Source: DATJLY01 sp035604615 (GTDB lineage Bacteria > Pseudomonadota > Alphaproteobacteria > ATCC43930 > CGMCC-115725). From it: a stretch of 64,000 bases of DNA. A program made the translations under genes and the position numbers. The notes below the pieces were generated by a model. The model was not told the DNA's origin and did not search any database. It worked only from the letters and a program-made list of their open reading frames with translations. This document shows positions 9,301 through 17,149 of the stretch, one piece after another. How positions within the stretch are numbered: position 1 is the first letter of the stretch; every line of letters begins with the position of its first letter. The DNA is taken from the NCBI GenBank assembly GCA_035604615.1, contig DATNID010000065.1, positions 62,001-126,000 on the forward strand, read 5' to 3'.

Positions 9301-9682
9301 GGTCGGCGAGCGCCACGCCGTCACTTGCAACGGCTGGGTCGTGCCGCTCCATCCCACCGGAACCGAGGGCGACTTCGTCGCCGGCGTGCGCTTCCGCGCC
9401 TGGCCGCTGCCGTCGGCGCTGCACCCGACCATCCCGGTTCACGCGCCCTTGGTGTTCGACCTGATCGACAGCTGGTCCGGGCGCTCGATCGGCGGCTGCA
9501 CCTATAACGTAAGCCATCCCGGCGGCCGCAACTTCACCACCGCCCCGGTCAACGCGCACGAGGCGGAAGGGCGCCGGCTGGCGCGCTTCCAGCAATCGGG
9601 CCACACGCCCGGACCGGCCGATCCGCGCGAGCCCGGGCCCAACCCCGACTTTCCCTTCACCCTCGATCTGCGCCGTGTCTGA
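6356..9682 (+). CDS. Transglutaminase-like + DUF2126 putative amidoligase fusion
   Basis: 1108 residues. An N-terminal bacterial transglutaminase module (residues about 1-290) carries a complete Cys180-His229-Asp245 triad (GSCRDSAW, LHAWAEF, GVDPTSG). It is followed by the large DUF2126/COG4196 domain (about 310-1100), recognised by LTMGGEPTLVSLDDMDGPEW and GKWYPGESLPRW, and assigned to the glutamine-synthetase-like amidoligase group (PF09899). The expected activity is ATP-dependent amide-bond formation plus peptide cleavage or transfer; no product is known. First gene of an overlapping trio: the next gene starts inside its last codons. A GGAGG lies 13 nt upstream of ATG 6356, rather far. Confidence 0.88.
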   Translation: MAIHVALTHKTEYRYDRLVHLGPQIVRLRPAPHCRTPILSYSLKVAPRHHFLNWQQDPQSNYLARYVFPEPAREFTVEVDLVAEMAIINPFDFFLEAAAESYPFVYEPALARELRPYLELETMGPRLAGFIAGLDRARTPTIDFIVALNRMVQSRVGYVIRMEPGIQSCEDTLRIGTGSCRDSAWLLVQIARHCGLAARFVSGYLIQLAPDQKPLEGPAGPARDFTDLHAWAEFYLPGAGWVGVDPTSGLLAGEGHIPLACTPDPSSAAPVSGGVEDCKVEFVHTMNVARIAEQPRVTRPYAYALWGRIDAVGHAVDRDLAEGDVRLTMGGEPTLVSLDDMDGPEWNTDAVGPDKKRLASQLVARLAQRYAPGGLVHTGQGKWYPGESLPRWAFGIYWRRDGDAIWANGDYLAREDRDYGLGDEDAQRFMAALSRRLGIAPGVVRPAFEDPFHYLNREAALPVNVDPLDSKLENEEERARIAAVFRRGLDHPVGYVLPINRRHEASGPVWLSSPWPLRLDKLMLVPGDSPIGFRLPLASLPWVAAGEYPHIVERDPFDRQPPLPPHGAGAAQRAELKGPTEPLRRQDPAAMAELREEPTARGQSAGWVVRTALCVEPRGGRLYVFFPPVALLEDYLAMVEAVEAAAVECETPVVIEGYPPPRDPRLNQLSVTPDPGVIEVNIHPASSWAELVRIITDLYDDARQSRLGTEKFMVDGRHVGTGGGNHVTVGGATAAESPFLRRPSLLRSLVGYWQNHPALSYLFAGLFIGPTSQAPRIDEARDDALYELEIAFAEIDKLGEPCPPWAIDRALRHLLTDVTGNTHRAEFCIDKLYSPDSATGRLGLVEMRAFEMPPHAQMSLTQQLLIRALIAAFWRAPYKNRLVRWGTQLHDRFMLPYFIEQDLRDVVADLNGFGYPFEIDWFAPHLGFRFPMLGTVTHRGIKMELRHALEPWHVLGEEPGGGGTVRFVDSSVERLQLRVTGMVGERHAVTCNGWVVPLHPTGTEGDFVAGVRFRAWPLPSALHPTIPVHAPLVFDLIDSWSGRSIGGCTYNVSHPGGRNFTTAPVNAHEAEGRRLARFQQSGHTPGPADPREPGPNPDFPFTLDLRRV

Positions 9683-12236
9683 TCTCGACCAAGACGCCGC
9701 GATCGCGGCGCTCAGCCACTATGCGCCGGGCGCGGTGTGGGACGAGCTGGTCACCGGCGAGCGGCGCCTGCGTCCGCACTGGGAGCCGTTGATCGGCTAT
9801 CTGTCGCAGCTCGATCCCACCGACATCGGCGAGCTGCGCGACGAGGCCGCGCGGCTCTTGCGCCAGAACGGGGTCGGCTACACCATCTACCACGATCCGC
9901 GCGCCGGCGACCGGCCGTGGCCCTTGGACCTCATCCCGCTGCTCATTCCGGCCGCGGAATGGCGCACCATCGAAGCCGGCGTGATCCAGCGGGCGCGGCT
10001 TCTCAATGCCATCTTGGCCGACATCTATGGCGGGCAGAGGATGGTTGGCGAGGGCAGGCTGCCGCCGAGCCTGCTCCACGCCAATCCGAGCTTCCTCAGG
10101 CCGAGTTGCGGGATCGAACCGCCCGGCGGCGTGTTCCTGCATCTCTATGCGGTCGATCTCGCGCGCTCGCCCGACGGGCAGTGGTGGGTGCTGGCCGACC
10201 GCATGCAGGCGCCGAGCGGCGCCGGCTATGCGCTGGAGAACCGCAGCGTCATCGGCCGCGTGCTCGCCGACTGCATGAGCGCCGCCGCGGTCTTGCCGAT
10301 CGCGCCGTTCTTCGCCTCTCTGCGCGACAATCTGAGCGCGCTGGCGCCGGTTTCATCGGGCAGCTTGCGGCCGCCGCGCGTGGTGCTGCTGACGCCCGGC
10401 CCCTACAACGAGACCTATTTCGAGCATGCCTATCTCGCGCGCCAGCTCGACCTCAGCCTGGTCGAAGGCGCCGACCTCACGGTGCGCGGCCGGCGCGTCT
10501 TCCTCAAGACGCTCAACGGGCTCGAGCCGGTCGACGTGGTGCTGCGCCGGCTCGACGACGATTTCTGCGACCCCTTGGAATTGCGGCCGGAGAGCACGCT
10601 GGGGGTCGCCGGGCTGGCCGAGGCCGCGCGCGCCGGCACCGTCACCATCGCCAACGCGCTGGGCAGCGGCGTGCTCGAGGGGATGGCGTTCAAGCCGTTC
10701 CTGCCCGGGTTGAGCCAGGCGCTGCTGGGCGAGACGCTGGCGCTCGCCGACGTGGCGAGCTGGTGGTGCGGCGGCGACGAGGAGCGCCGCTTCGTCGTCG
10801 ACCATCTCGACCGGCTGGTGATCAAGCCCGCCTTCCCGACCGTGGCGCTCGAGCCCGCCTTCGGCGCCGAGCTGTCGCAAGCGGGACGCGAGGCGCTGGC
10901 CGCCCGCATCGCCGCAAGGCCGCTCGATTTCGTCGGCCAGGAGCGCGTCGAGCTCTCCACCGTCCCCGCGCAACAGAACGGCCGCCTGGTGCCGCGGCCC
11001 CTGGTGCTGCGCGTCTTCGTCGCCGCCAGCGGCGCCGGCTTCGTAGCGTTGCCGGGCGGCCTCACGCGCATCTCGGCCGCGGCCGGGGCGCCCATCGTGT
11101 CGATGCAGCAGGGCGGCGGCTGCAAGGACACCTGGATCACCGGCGCGCCCTTGCCCGGCCCGCGCCACGAGGATGCGGATATTTCCAAAGTGATCACCCT
11201 GCGTACCCCCGGCGCCTCGCGCTCGAGCGCCGACCGGCTCGCCAGCCGCACCGCCGACGGGCTGTTCTGGGTCGGCCGCTATGCCGAGCGCGTCTATGGC
11301 AGCGCCCGGCTGCTGCGCTCGCTGCTGCTCGGGATCACCGACGCGGCGCAGCCGTGGACCTTGCAGGAGGTCGAGCCCGCGCTCGCCTTGGCGGAGGCGT
11401 TCGATCTGCTGCCGGCGCTCGATCTCGCGCGCGGGCGCGTGGCGGCGCTGAAGCTGGTGCCGCTCATCCATGCCGCCGTCCTCGATCACGCGCATGCCAG
11501 CGGGCTGCCCGCCAATCTGCACCGCCTGACCCATGCCGCCAGCGGCGTGCGCGATCACCTGCCGCACGGCTGCTGGCAAGTGATCGCGGCCCTGGGGCGC
11601 TCCCCAGCCTTGCGTGCGAACCGCCCGGTGCCGTCGGCCCTGCTACTGCGCCTCGATGAAGTCGTGACGCTCGAGGCCGCGCTGTGGGGCATGGTCGACG
11701 ACATGATGCAGCGCGACGCCGGCTGGCGCTTCCTCGACCTCGGCAAGCGGCTCGAGCGCGCGATCAATCATATCGCCATCCTGCGCGCCGCGTCGGCGCG
11801 CGCGCAGCGCCTCGCCGGCGAGGCGCGGGGCGGCGACGAGGAGGCCTTGCTGGCCGCCACTGTCGCCACGGTGTGGGCGCGGAGCGCGCGACCCGGCGCG
11901 CTCGACGGCGCGCGCGACCACGCGGCGATGCTGTCGGCGATGCTGCTCGACGCGGACGACCCGTTCGGCCTGGCGTTCCAGGTCGCCGCCATCGCAGCCC
12001 ATTTGCGGGCGCTGCCGCGGCCCGGCGCCGACGCGTCCGAGGGCGTCGCTTCGGTCGCGCGCGCCTTGGACCTCATCGGCGGAGCGCACGAGCTGCTGTC
12101 GAACGGGCTGGGCGGCGCGCCGGTGGCACTGGCGACGCTCAACGGCCTGTTGGCGCCGCTTGGCATCATGCTGCGCGAGATCTCCGACCTGCTGACGCGA
12201 GCCTACTTCACCCATGCGTTCGCCCGACCCGCCTGA
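9675..12236 (+). CDS. Circularly permuted ATP-grasp type 2 protein fused to an alpha-E domain
   Basis: 853 residues. Residues about 50-490 form a circularly permuted ATP-grasp (COG2308), seen in the GVGYTIYHDP, ENRSVIGRVL and DLTVRGRRVFLKTLNGLEPVDVVLRRLDDDFCDPLEL segments. Residues about 515-850 are an alpha-E helical domain (DUF403/COG2307), opening with LASRTADGLFWVGRYAERV. The two halves are separate genes in many bacteria, so this is a natural fusion. Predicted to be a carboxylate-amine ligase acting with the flanking transglutaminases. GTG start at 9675 overlaps the previous stop by 8 nt, and the end overlaps the next gene by 23 nt, so the three are translationally coupled. Confidence 0.9.
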   Translation: MSDLDQDAAIAALSHYAPGAVWDELVTGERRLRPHWEPLIGYLSQLDPTDIGELRDEAARLLRQNGVGYTIYHDPRAGDRPWPLDLIPLLIPAAEWRTIEAGVIQRARLLNAILADIYGGQRMVGEGRLPPSLLHANPSFLRPSCGIEPPGGVFLHLYAVDLARSPDGQWWVLADRMQAPSGAGYALENRSVIGRVLADCMSAAAVLPIAPFFASLRDNLSALAPVSSGSLRPPRVVLLTPGPYNETYFEHAYLARQLDLSLVEGADLTVRGRRVFLKTLNGLEPVDVVLRRLDDDFCDPLELRPESTLGVAGLAEAARAGTVTIANALGSGVLEGMAFKPFLPGLSQALLGETLALADVASWWCGGDEERRFVVDHLDRLVIKPAFPTVALEPAFGAELSQAGREALAARIAARPLDFVGQERVELSTVPAQQNGRLVPRPLVLRVFVAASGAGFVALPGGLTRISAAAGAPIVSMQQGGGCKDTWITGAPLPGPRHEDADISKVITLRTPGASRSSADRLASRTADGLFWVGRYAERVYGSARLLRSLLLGITDAAQPWTLQEVEPALALAEAFDLLPALDLARGRVAALKLVPLIHAAVLDHAHASGLPANLHRLTHAASGVRDHLPHGCWQVIAALGRSPALRANRPVPSALLLRLDEVVTLEAALWGMVDDMMQRDAGWRFLDLGKRLERAINHIAILRAASARAQRLAGEARGGDEEALLAATVATVWARSARPGALDGARDHAAMLSAMLLDADDPFGLAFQVAAIAAHLRALPRPGADASEGVASVARALDLIGGAHELLSNGLGGAPVALATLNGLLAPLGIMLREISDLLTRAYFTHAFARPA

Positions 12237-13149
12237 CGGCACGACCCGCTATCGCGTGCGTCACGTCACGCACTACCGCTATCAGGCGAGCGTCGAGCTG
12301 GCGCACCACCTGCTTCATCTCGAGCCGCGGCCAATGCCGGAGCGCCAGGACTTCGCCTGGTCGCTCGCGGTCGAGCCGAGCCCGGCGGCGACGGCGCGGC
12401 ATCTCGACTGCTTCGGCAATCCGGTGACCTATGTCGCGATCGAGGCGCCGCACGACGCACTCAGGATCTCATCCGAGCTCGAGATCACGGTGCGCAGGCC
12501 GCCGGCCGTCGATCTCGCCGCGACGCCGCCATGGGAGCAGGTGCGCGACGCCATCGCGGCCGCGCCCGACGAGGCCGCGCCCGACGAGGCCGCGCGCGGC
12601 GCCGCGGCATTCGCCTATGCGTCGGCGCGGATTCCGCCGCTGGCGGCGCTTTCCGCGTATGCCGGTGTCTCGTTCCCGCCCGCCGCCGCGATCGGCACCG
12701 CCGCAAGCGACCTCGCCTCGCGCATCCACCGTGATTTCGTGTTCGATCCGGTCGCTACCAACGTGTCGACGCCGCTCGCCACTGTGCTCGTCAACCGGCG
12801 CGGCGTGTGCCAGGACCTGGCCCACGTGGCGATCGGGTGCCTGCGCGCGGTCGGACTTTCCGCGCGCTATGTCAGCGGCTATCTCCGCACCATCCCGCCC
12901 GCGGGATCGCCGCGCCCAAGGGGCGCCGATGCGTCCCACGCCTGGGTCTCCGTGTGGTGCGGGCAAGATGGCTGGATCGATTTCGATCCGACCAACGGCC
13001 AGACCAACCCGCTCGATTACGTCACCATCGCCTGGGGCCGCGATTTCGACGATGTCAGTCCGGCGCGCGGCATTCTGTTCGGCGGCGGCGGCCATAGCGT
13101 TGCCGTCGAGGTGGACGTCGAACCCGTCGACGAAGCCGCGCATTGCTGA
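12214..13149 (+). CDS. Transglutaminase-like cysteine protease family protein
   Basis: 311 residues. A bacterial transglutaminase N-terminal beta domain (about 10-95, opening RYRVRHVTHYRYQASVELAH) is followed by the catalytic core with Cys199 (RGVCQDLAHVAIG), His242 (ASHAWVSVW) and Asp258 (DFDPTNGQ). The length and order match the stand-alone transglutaminases that accompany COG2307/COG2308 genes. Predicted cytoplasmic; no signal peptide. Third gene of the overlapping cluster from 6356. It may cleave or transfer peptide bonds made by the two ligase-like partners; that role is inference. Confidence 0.9.
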   Translation: MRSPDPPDGTTRYRVRHVTHYRYQASVELAHHLLHLEPRPMPERQDFAWSLAVEPSPAATARHLDCFGNPVTYVAIEAPHDALRISSELEITVRRPPAVDLAATPPWEQVRDAIAAAPDEAAPDEAARGAAAFAYASARIPPLAALSAYAGVSFPPAAAIGTAASDLASRIHRDFVFDPVATNVSTPLATVLVNRRGVCQDLAHVAIGCLRAVGLSARYVSGYLRTIPPAGSPRPRGADASHAWVSVWCGQDGWIDFDPTNGQTNPLDYVTIAWGRDFDDVSPARGILFGGGGHSVAVEVDVEPVDEAAHC

Positions 13150-13240
13150 CGCCACGCCAGATTACCCTTCCGAAGCAGGAATCCCCCTTCCGGGGGTCGA
13201 TCTCTTGGGTTGAAATGCCCCAGCCATTTCGTGTAGTCAT

Positions 13241-14455
13241 ATGGTTAACCTCGACTCTTCAACGAGTCGTTTAGATATAACCCTCAATGGTAGAAACCCG
13301 GGGGCATTGGTGGTGGAGCAAATTCCCGATCCCGCGATACTGGTCGAGCGAGATGCCGACCCGTCCCGGCCAGGGCTCGACGACACGGTTCTGGCGTTCG
13401 TTCGCGAACTTGACCTCGACCGCTTCATCGCCCGCGACCAGGGGTTCTTCTCATCCTTCATGGCCCAGCTCCAGCGCACCCTCGAGGACGCGTTCGGCCG
13501 GCGCCGCGACCGGGCCCTCTTCGAGGTTCATAGAGCATTGTATTTGCTCTATGAACAGAACTTTTCGGTGCCCACGAATCCACAGGCTGCGAACCAGTTC
13601 CACCCGTTCCTGATGCGGGTCAGGAACGACATCGAACGGGCCTGGGAGCGTTTTGAGGTCCAGCGTGCCGGCGTTCGGCCGGACGACGTCCCGGGCGAGG
13701 CCGCCGCCTTCGCCAATCTGTTCCTGGAGCGTTGCCGCCGGCACCGGCTGGCGCGCCATCCGCTGTTCGACTTCCTGGAATACTCCGCGTCGCGCGACGA
13801 GATCGTCGAATTCTTCCTCCACGACCGCGCCCTCATCCTGAGGTTCTGCGACCTGGTCAGCTTCGCCATGATTGGCGCCGACGACGAGGTACGCGGCGAG
13901 CTCGCGTCCAACCTGTGGGACGAGATGGGCAACGGCGACCCGGCGATGCGGCATACCGTGCTGTTCCGGCGCCTCTTGAGTTATGTCGGCTGGGATCCCG
14001 ATTCCGATGCCGCTTCGACCGAGCCCTATGTCGGCATCCTCGATTGGCAGGGCTTCGCCGGATACAACCTCCATCTCTTCTTCTCGCTCCACCGGCGGAA
14101 CTATTTCAAGTCGGTCGGCTGCCTCGGTTCATCCGAGTTCATGGACGGCGATCAATACGCCAAGATCCTGCGCGGTTGCCGCCGCGTCGGGCTCGACGAC
14201 CAGGAGCGCCTCGCCTATTACGCGAGCCATGTCGAGATCGACGCCCAGCACGGCGAGACTTGGCTCGGCAACGTGCTGGTCCCGCTGGTCGTCAAATATC
14301 CCGAGGCGCGGCACGAAATCGTGCTCGGCGCCGAGATGCGCCTCAACGTGACCGCCGATTATTACGACTCGATTCTGCGGAAGCTGCTCGCCTCGCCGCG
14401 GCGCCGGAGCCTGGAGCGCATCCCGGCCGAGCGCTACGTGACGGTGGCGGAATAG
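13241..14455 (+). CDS. Haem-oxygenase-like di-iron oxidase/oxygenase (iron-containing redox enzyme family)
   Basis: Up to 404 residues. The metal-site spacing of haem-oxygenase-like di-iron enzymes is visible: Glu228 and His238 in DEMGNGDPAMRH (E-x9-H), and His330, Asp334, His337 in HVEIDAQH (H-x3-D-x2-H). One further Glu, probably Glu187 or Glu190, would complete the site. Relatives oxidise N- or C-centres of amino-acid-derived substrates (UndA, SznF); the substrate here is unknown. It follows the ATP-grasp/transglutaminase trio by 91 nt on the same strand. Start uncertain: the first 22 codons are unusually AT-rich and hold a CGACTC-N6-GAGTCG repeat, and a GTG at 13310 behind GGGGG is a credible alternative. 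Confidence 0.82.
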   Translation: MVNLDSSTSRLDITLNGRNPGALVVEQIPDPAILVERDADPSRPGLDDTVLAFVRELDLDRFIARDQGFFSSFMAQLQRTLEDAFGRRRDRALFEVHRALYLLYEQNFSVPTNPQAANQFHPFLMRVRNDIERAWERFEVQRAGVRPDDVPGEAAAFANLFLERCRRHRLARHPLFDFLEYSASRDEIVEFFLHDRALILRFCDLVSFAMIGADDEVRGELASNLWDEMGNGDPAMRHTVLFRRLLSYVGWDPDSDAASTEPYVGILDWQGFAGYNLHLFFSLHRRNYFKSVGCLGSSEFMDGDQYAKILRGCRRVGLDDQERLAYYASHVEIDAQHGETWLGNVLVPLVVKYPEARHEIVLGAEMRLNVTADYYDSILRKLLASPRRRSLERIPAERYVTVAE

Positions 14456-14474
14456 AAGCCCGGGCGCGGCCTTT

Positions 14475-16640
14475 TCAGCCTGCGGCCAGGAGCGGCGGCG
14501 TGAGGCGCGGAATTTCGGCGCCGTCGAGCACCGCGCGAATGACGGCGACGAGCTGTTCCGGCGAAAACGGCTTGGGCAGGAACGGCGCCGCCGGCCCTTC
14601 GCTGTCGCCCGCGCGGTCGGCATATCCGGACATGTAGACGACTTTGAGCGCGGGATAGCGGGCCGCGAACTCGGCCGCGACCTGGTAGCCGTTGCGTCCG
14701 GGCATGACGATGTCGGTGAGCAGCAGGTCCGGCGGCTCGCGCAGGCGATCGAGCAGCTTCATCGCATCGGCACCGTCGACCGCCTTGAAACAATGGTAGC
14801 CGAGCTGCGTCAGCGCGGCGTAGGCGAGGTTCCGCACCCCAGGCTCGTCTTCGACGACGATGACGCGCTCGTCGTTGCCGCGCGAGAGGGCGTGGAACGG
14901 CCGGTCGTCCTCGGTCTCGCCGGCGGTGATCGGCAGATAGATGGAGAAGGTCGTGCCGCGGCCCAATTCCGTTTCGATGTCGATGATGCCGCCGGAGCGT
15001 TCGACGATGCTGTAGACTACCGAGAGCCCGAGCCCGGTTCCCTTGCCCTGCTCCTTCGTGGTGAAGAACGGCTCGAACAGGTGGGGGATGACGTTGGCGT
15101 CGATGCCGGTGCCGTCGTCGCTGACGAAGAGCGCGACGCAAGGCTTGCCCTGGAGCCCCTTCTCGGAAGTGGCCGCGGTCGCGGGGGCGGACGATAGACG
15201 CAACCCGACAGTGAGCTTGCCACCGTCCGGCATGGCGTCGCGCGCGTTGAGCACGAGGTTGAGGATCGCCTGCGAGAGCTGACTCGGATCGACCGCGACG
15301 CAGGCGCCGCTGTCGTCGATGTCGAAAGCGAGCTCGATCGTCTCGGGCACCAGCGTCCGCAGCATGCGATCGAGGCCGCGAACGATCTCGACCGGATCGA
15401 CGACGCGGGTATCGAGCGGCTGCTTGCGCCCGAACGTCAGCATCTGGCGCGTAAGATTGGCGGCGCGGTCGGACGCGGTGATGATCTCATCGAGACAGTC
15501 GCGCACGAATTCCGAAAGCTCTGGCCGCCGCACCGCCATCTTGGCGAAGCCGCCGATCGCGGTCAGCAGATTGTTGAATTCGTGGGCGACGCCGCCGGCG
15601 AGATGGCCCAGCGCCTCGAGCTTCTGCGACTGGTGCTCGCGCTCGGCCGCGGCTTTGCGCGCGGTGACGTCAGAGAAGGTGACGACGAAGCCACCGTCCG
15701 GCATCGCGCTCGGCCGGACCTCGATCGCCTTGCCTGCCGCGGTGGTGTGCTCCAGCACCATGGGCTCGGCGAAAGAGTGCTGGGCGAGTTGCGCCGAGAG
15801 ATGCTCGGCGACGAAGCTGCGCAGCCTTTCGGTCGCGGTCGCCCGATCGCTCTCGGTCGAGAACATGGCGAGGGCGCTGCGGTTCAGAGCGCTGATCTTG
15901 AGGTCGGCATCGAGCACGAGGATGGCCTCGGCGATGTTGTCGACCGTGGCGCGCAGATGCTCCTCGCGGCGCTTCAGGGCGGTGATGTCGGAATAGGTCC
16001 CGATCGTGTGACCGTCGGCGGTCTTGCGCTCGGTCACCATGATCCAGCGCCCGTCGCTGAAATGGTGCTCGAAGATGCCCTCGGCGGCGCGATGCGTCTG
16101 CATGCGCTCGCGCACCCATTTCTCCGGCGATTCCAGCGATTCGACATTCTGTTGCCGCTCGGCGGCGACGCGAATGAGATGCTCGAACGGCACACCCGGC
16201 TTGATGATGTCGGGAATGGTGCTGAAGATCGCGCGATAGCGGCTGTTGACCATGACCAGACGATCACTCGCGTCGAAGAGCGCGAAGCCCTCCTCGAGCG
16301 ATTCGATCGCCTCGCGCAGCCGCATCTGCGAGGTGACCAAATCGGCCTCGCGGCGCTTCTGCTCGGAGATGTCAACGATGTGGCGCAACACGCCGCCCGA
16401 GCGCGTGTGCCGCTCGACGACGCGGTACCAGCGCTCCTCGCCCTCGATCTCGACGATGCCGACCTCGTCGCGATCGCCCGCGCCGTCGGACCCCGCCCAC
16501 GGCTCGACCAACGGATTGATCAGGCGATAAGTCTCGTTCGCGACGACGATGGTGCCCGCGGCATCGAGAATGGCGAGCCCGTCGGGAAAGTTCGCGATGC
16601 TTTCGACGACCAGGCCGAATGCGGGATCGATCTCGGACAT
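14475..16640 (-). CDS. PAS-domain hybrid sensor histidine kinase
   Basis: 721 residues, no transmembrane segment, so a cytoplasmic sensor. Three PAS-like modules (about 10-110, 115-225, 230-335) precede HisKA with phospho-acceptor His353 in AHEFNNLL. The HATPase N box is LVLNARDAM, the G boxes are SDDGTGID and GKGTGLGLSVVYSIV. A C-terminal receiver has Asp643 (LLTDIVMPG) and the conserved Lys in LPKPFSPEQ. The layout resembles CckA-type kinases but lacks the membrane region. ATG 16640 (GTG 16643 adjacent). Probably co-transcribed with the response regulator 25 nt upstream. Ligand sensed by the PAS domains is unknown. Confidence 0.9.
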   Translation of the reverse strand: MSEIDPAFGLVVESIANFPDGLAILDAAGTIVVANETYRLINPLVEPWAGSDGAGDRDEVGIVEIEGEERWYRVVERHTRSGGVLRHIVDISEQKRREADLVTSQMRLREAIESLEEGFALFDASDRLVMVNSRYRAIFSTIPDIIKPGVPFEHLIRVAAERQQNVESLESPEKWVRERMQTHRAAEGIFEHHFSDGRWIMVTERKTADGHTIGTYSDITALKRREEHLRATVDNIAEAILVLDADLKISALNRSALAMFSTESDRATATERLRSFVAEHLSAQLAQHSFAEPMVLEHTTAAGKAIEVRPSAMPDGGFVVTFSDVTARKAAAEREHQSQKLEALGHLAGGVAHEFNNLLTAIGGFAKMAVRRPELSEFVRDCLDEIITASDRAANLTRQMLTFGRKQPLDTRVVDPVEIVRGLDRMLRTLVPETIELAFDIDDSGACVAVDPSQLSQAILNLVLNARDAMPDGGKLTVGLRLSSAPATAATSEKGLQGKPCVALFVSDDGTGIDANVIPHLFEPFFTTKEQGKGTGLGLSVVYSIVERSGGIIDIETELGRGTTFSIYLPITAGETEDDRPFHALSRGNDERVIVVEDEPGVRNLAYAALTQLGYHCFKAVDGADAMKLLDRLREPPDLLLTDIVMPGRNGYQVAAEFAARYPALKVVYMSGYADRAGDSEGPAAPFLPKPFSPEQLVAVIRAVLDGAEIPRLTPPLLAAG

Positions 16641-16665
16641 CACGGCGATGCCGCTCCCTGGCTGA

Positions 16666-17034
16666 TCACCCGGCGAGGCAGGCGTCGACGCGCGCGACCA
16701 GTTCGTCGGGGTCGATCGGCTTGGAGAGGGCGTCGGTCGCGCCGAAAGCGCGCGCCATCTTGAGGAAGTCGAGATTGGGGAAGCGGCCGCCGCCGGTCAT
16801 GGCCATGATCTTCACGTCCGGCCGCGTGCGATGCATCTCGCGGATGATCTCGATGCCGTCCTTGTCGGGCATGATGATGTCGCAGATGACGAGATCGGGC
16901 GTGGCGTCGAGGAAGGCGCGCATGCCGTCGGCGCCGTCCTTGGCGCCGATGACGCTATGGCCGTCGCTTTCCAGCATCAGCGTGATTGCCTTGCGCACCG
17001 ATGCGTTGTCGTCGATGACGAGGATGTTGGGCAC
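16666..17034 (-). CDS. Single-domain response regulator (CheY-like)
   Basis: 122 residues, receiver domain only: acidic pair Asp8-Asp9 (LVIDDN), phospho-acceptor Asp52 (LVICDIIMPDKDG), Thr in AMTGGG and Lys in LSKPIDPDEL. No output domain, so it must act through protein contacts or phosphorelay. GTG 17034 with GAAGAGG at suitable spacing is chosen; an upstream extension lacks homologous character. Sits directly before the hybrid kinase and is likely its partner. Confidence 0.88.
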   Translation of the reverse strand: MPNILVIDDNASVRKAITLMLESDGHSVIGAKDGADGMRAFLDATPDLVICDIIMPDKDGIEIIREMHRTRPDVKIMAMTGGGRFPNLDFLKMARAFGATDALSKPIDPDELVARVDACLAG

Positions 17035-17149
17035 CGATGGCCTCTTCGCGTTGGTACGCGGAAAGGTACAGTCGGAATGGTTGACGATTCCTTGACGGGG
17101 ACGAGGGCCGTCCGCCATCTCTCTCGAATCCAACGAGAATCCCGGATGG

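Noticed and set aside
13183..13196. CCCCC-TTCC-GGGGG hairpin as terminator of the ATP-grasp cluster
   Set aside because: The stem is only 5 bp and no T tract follows; too weak to call, though it could contribute.
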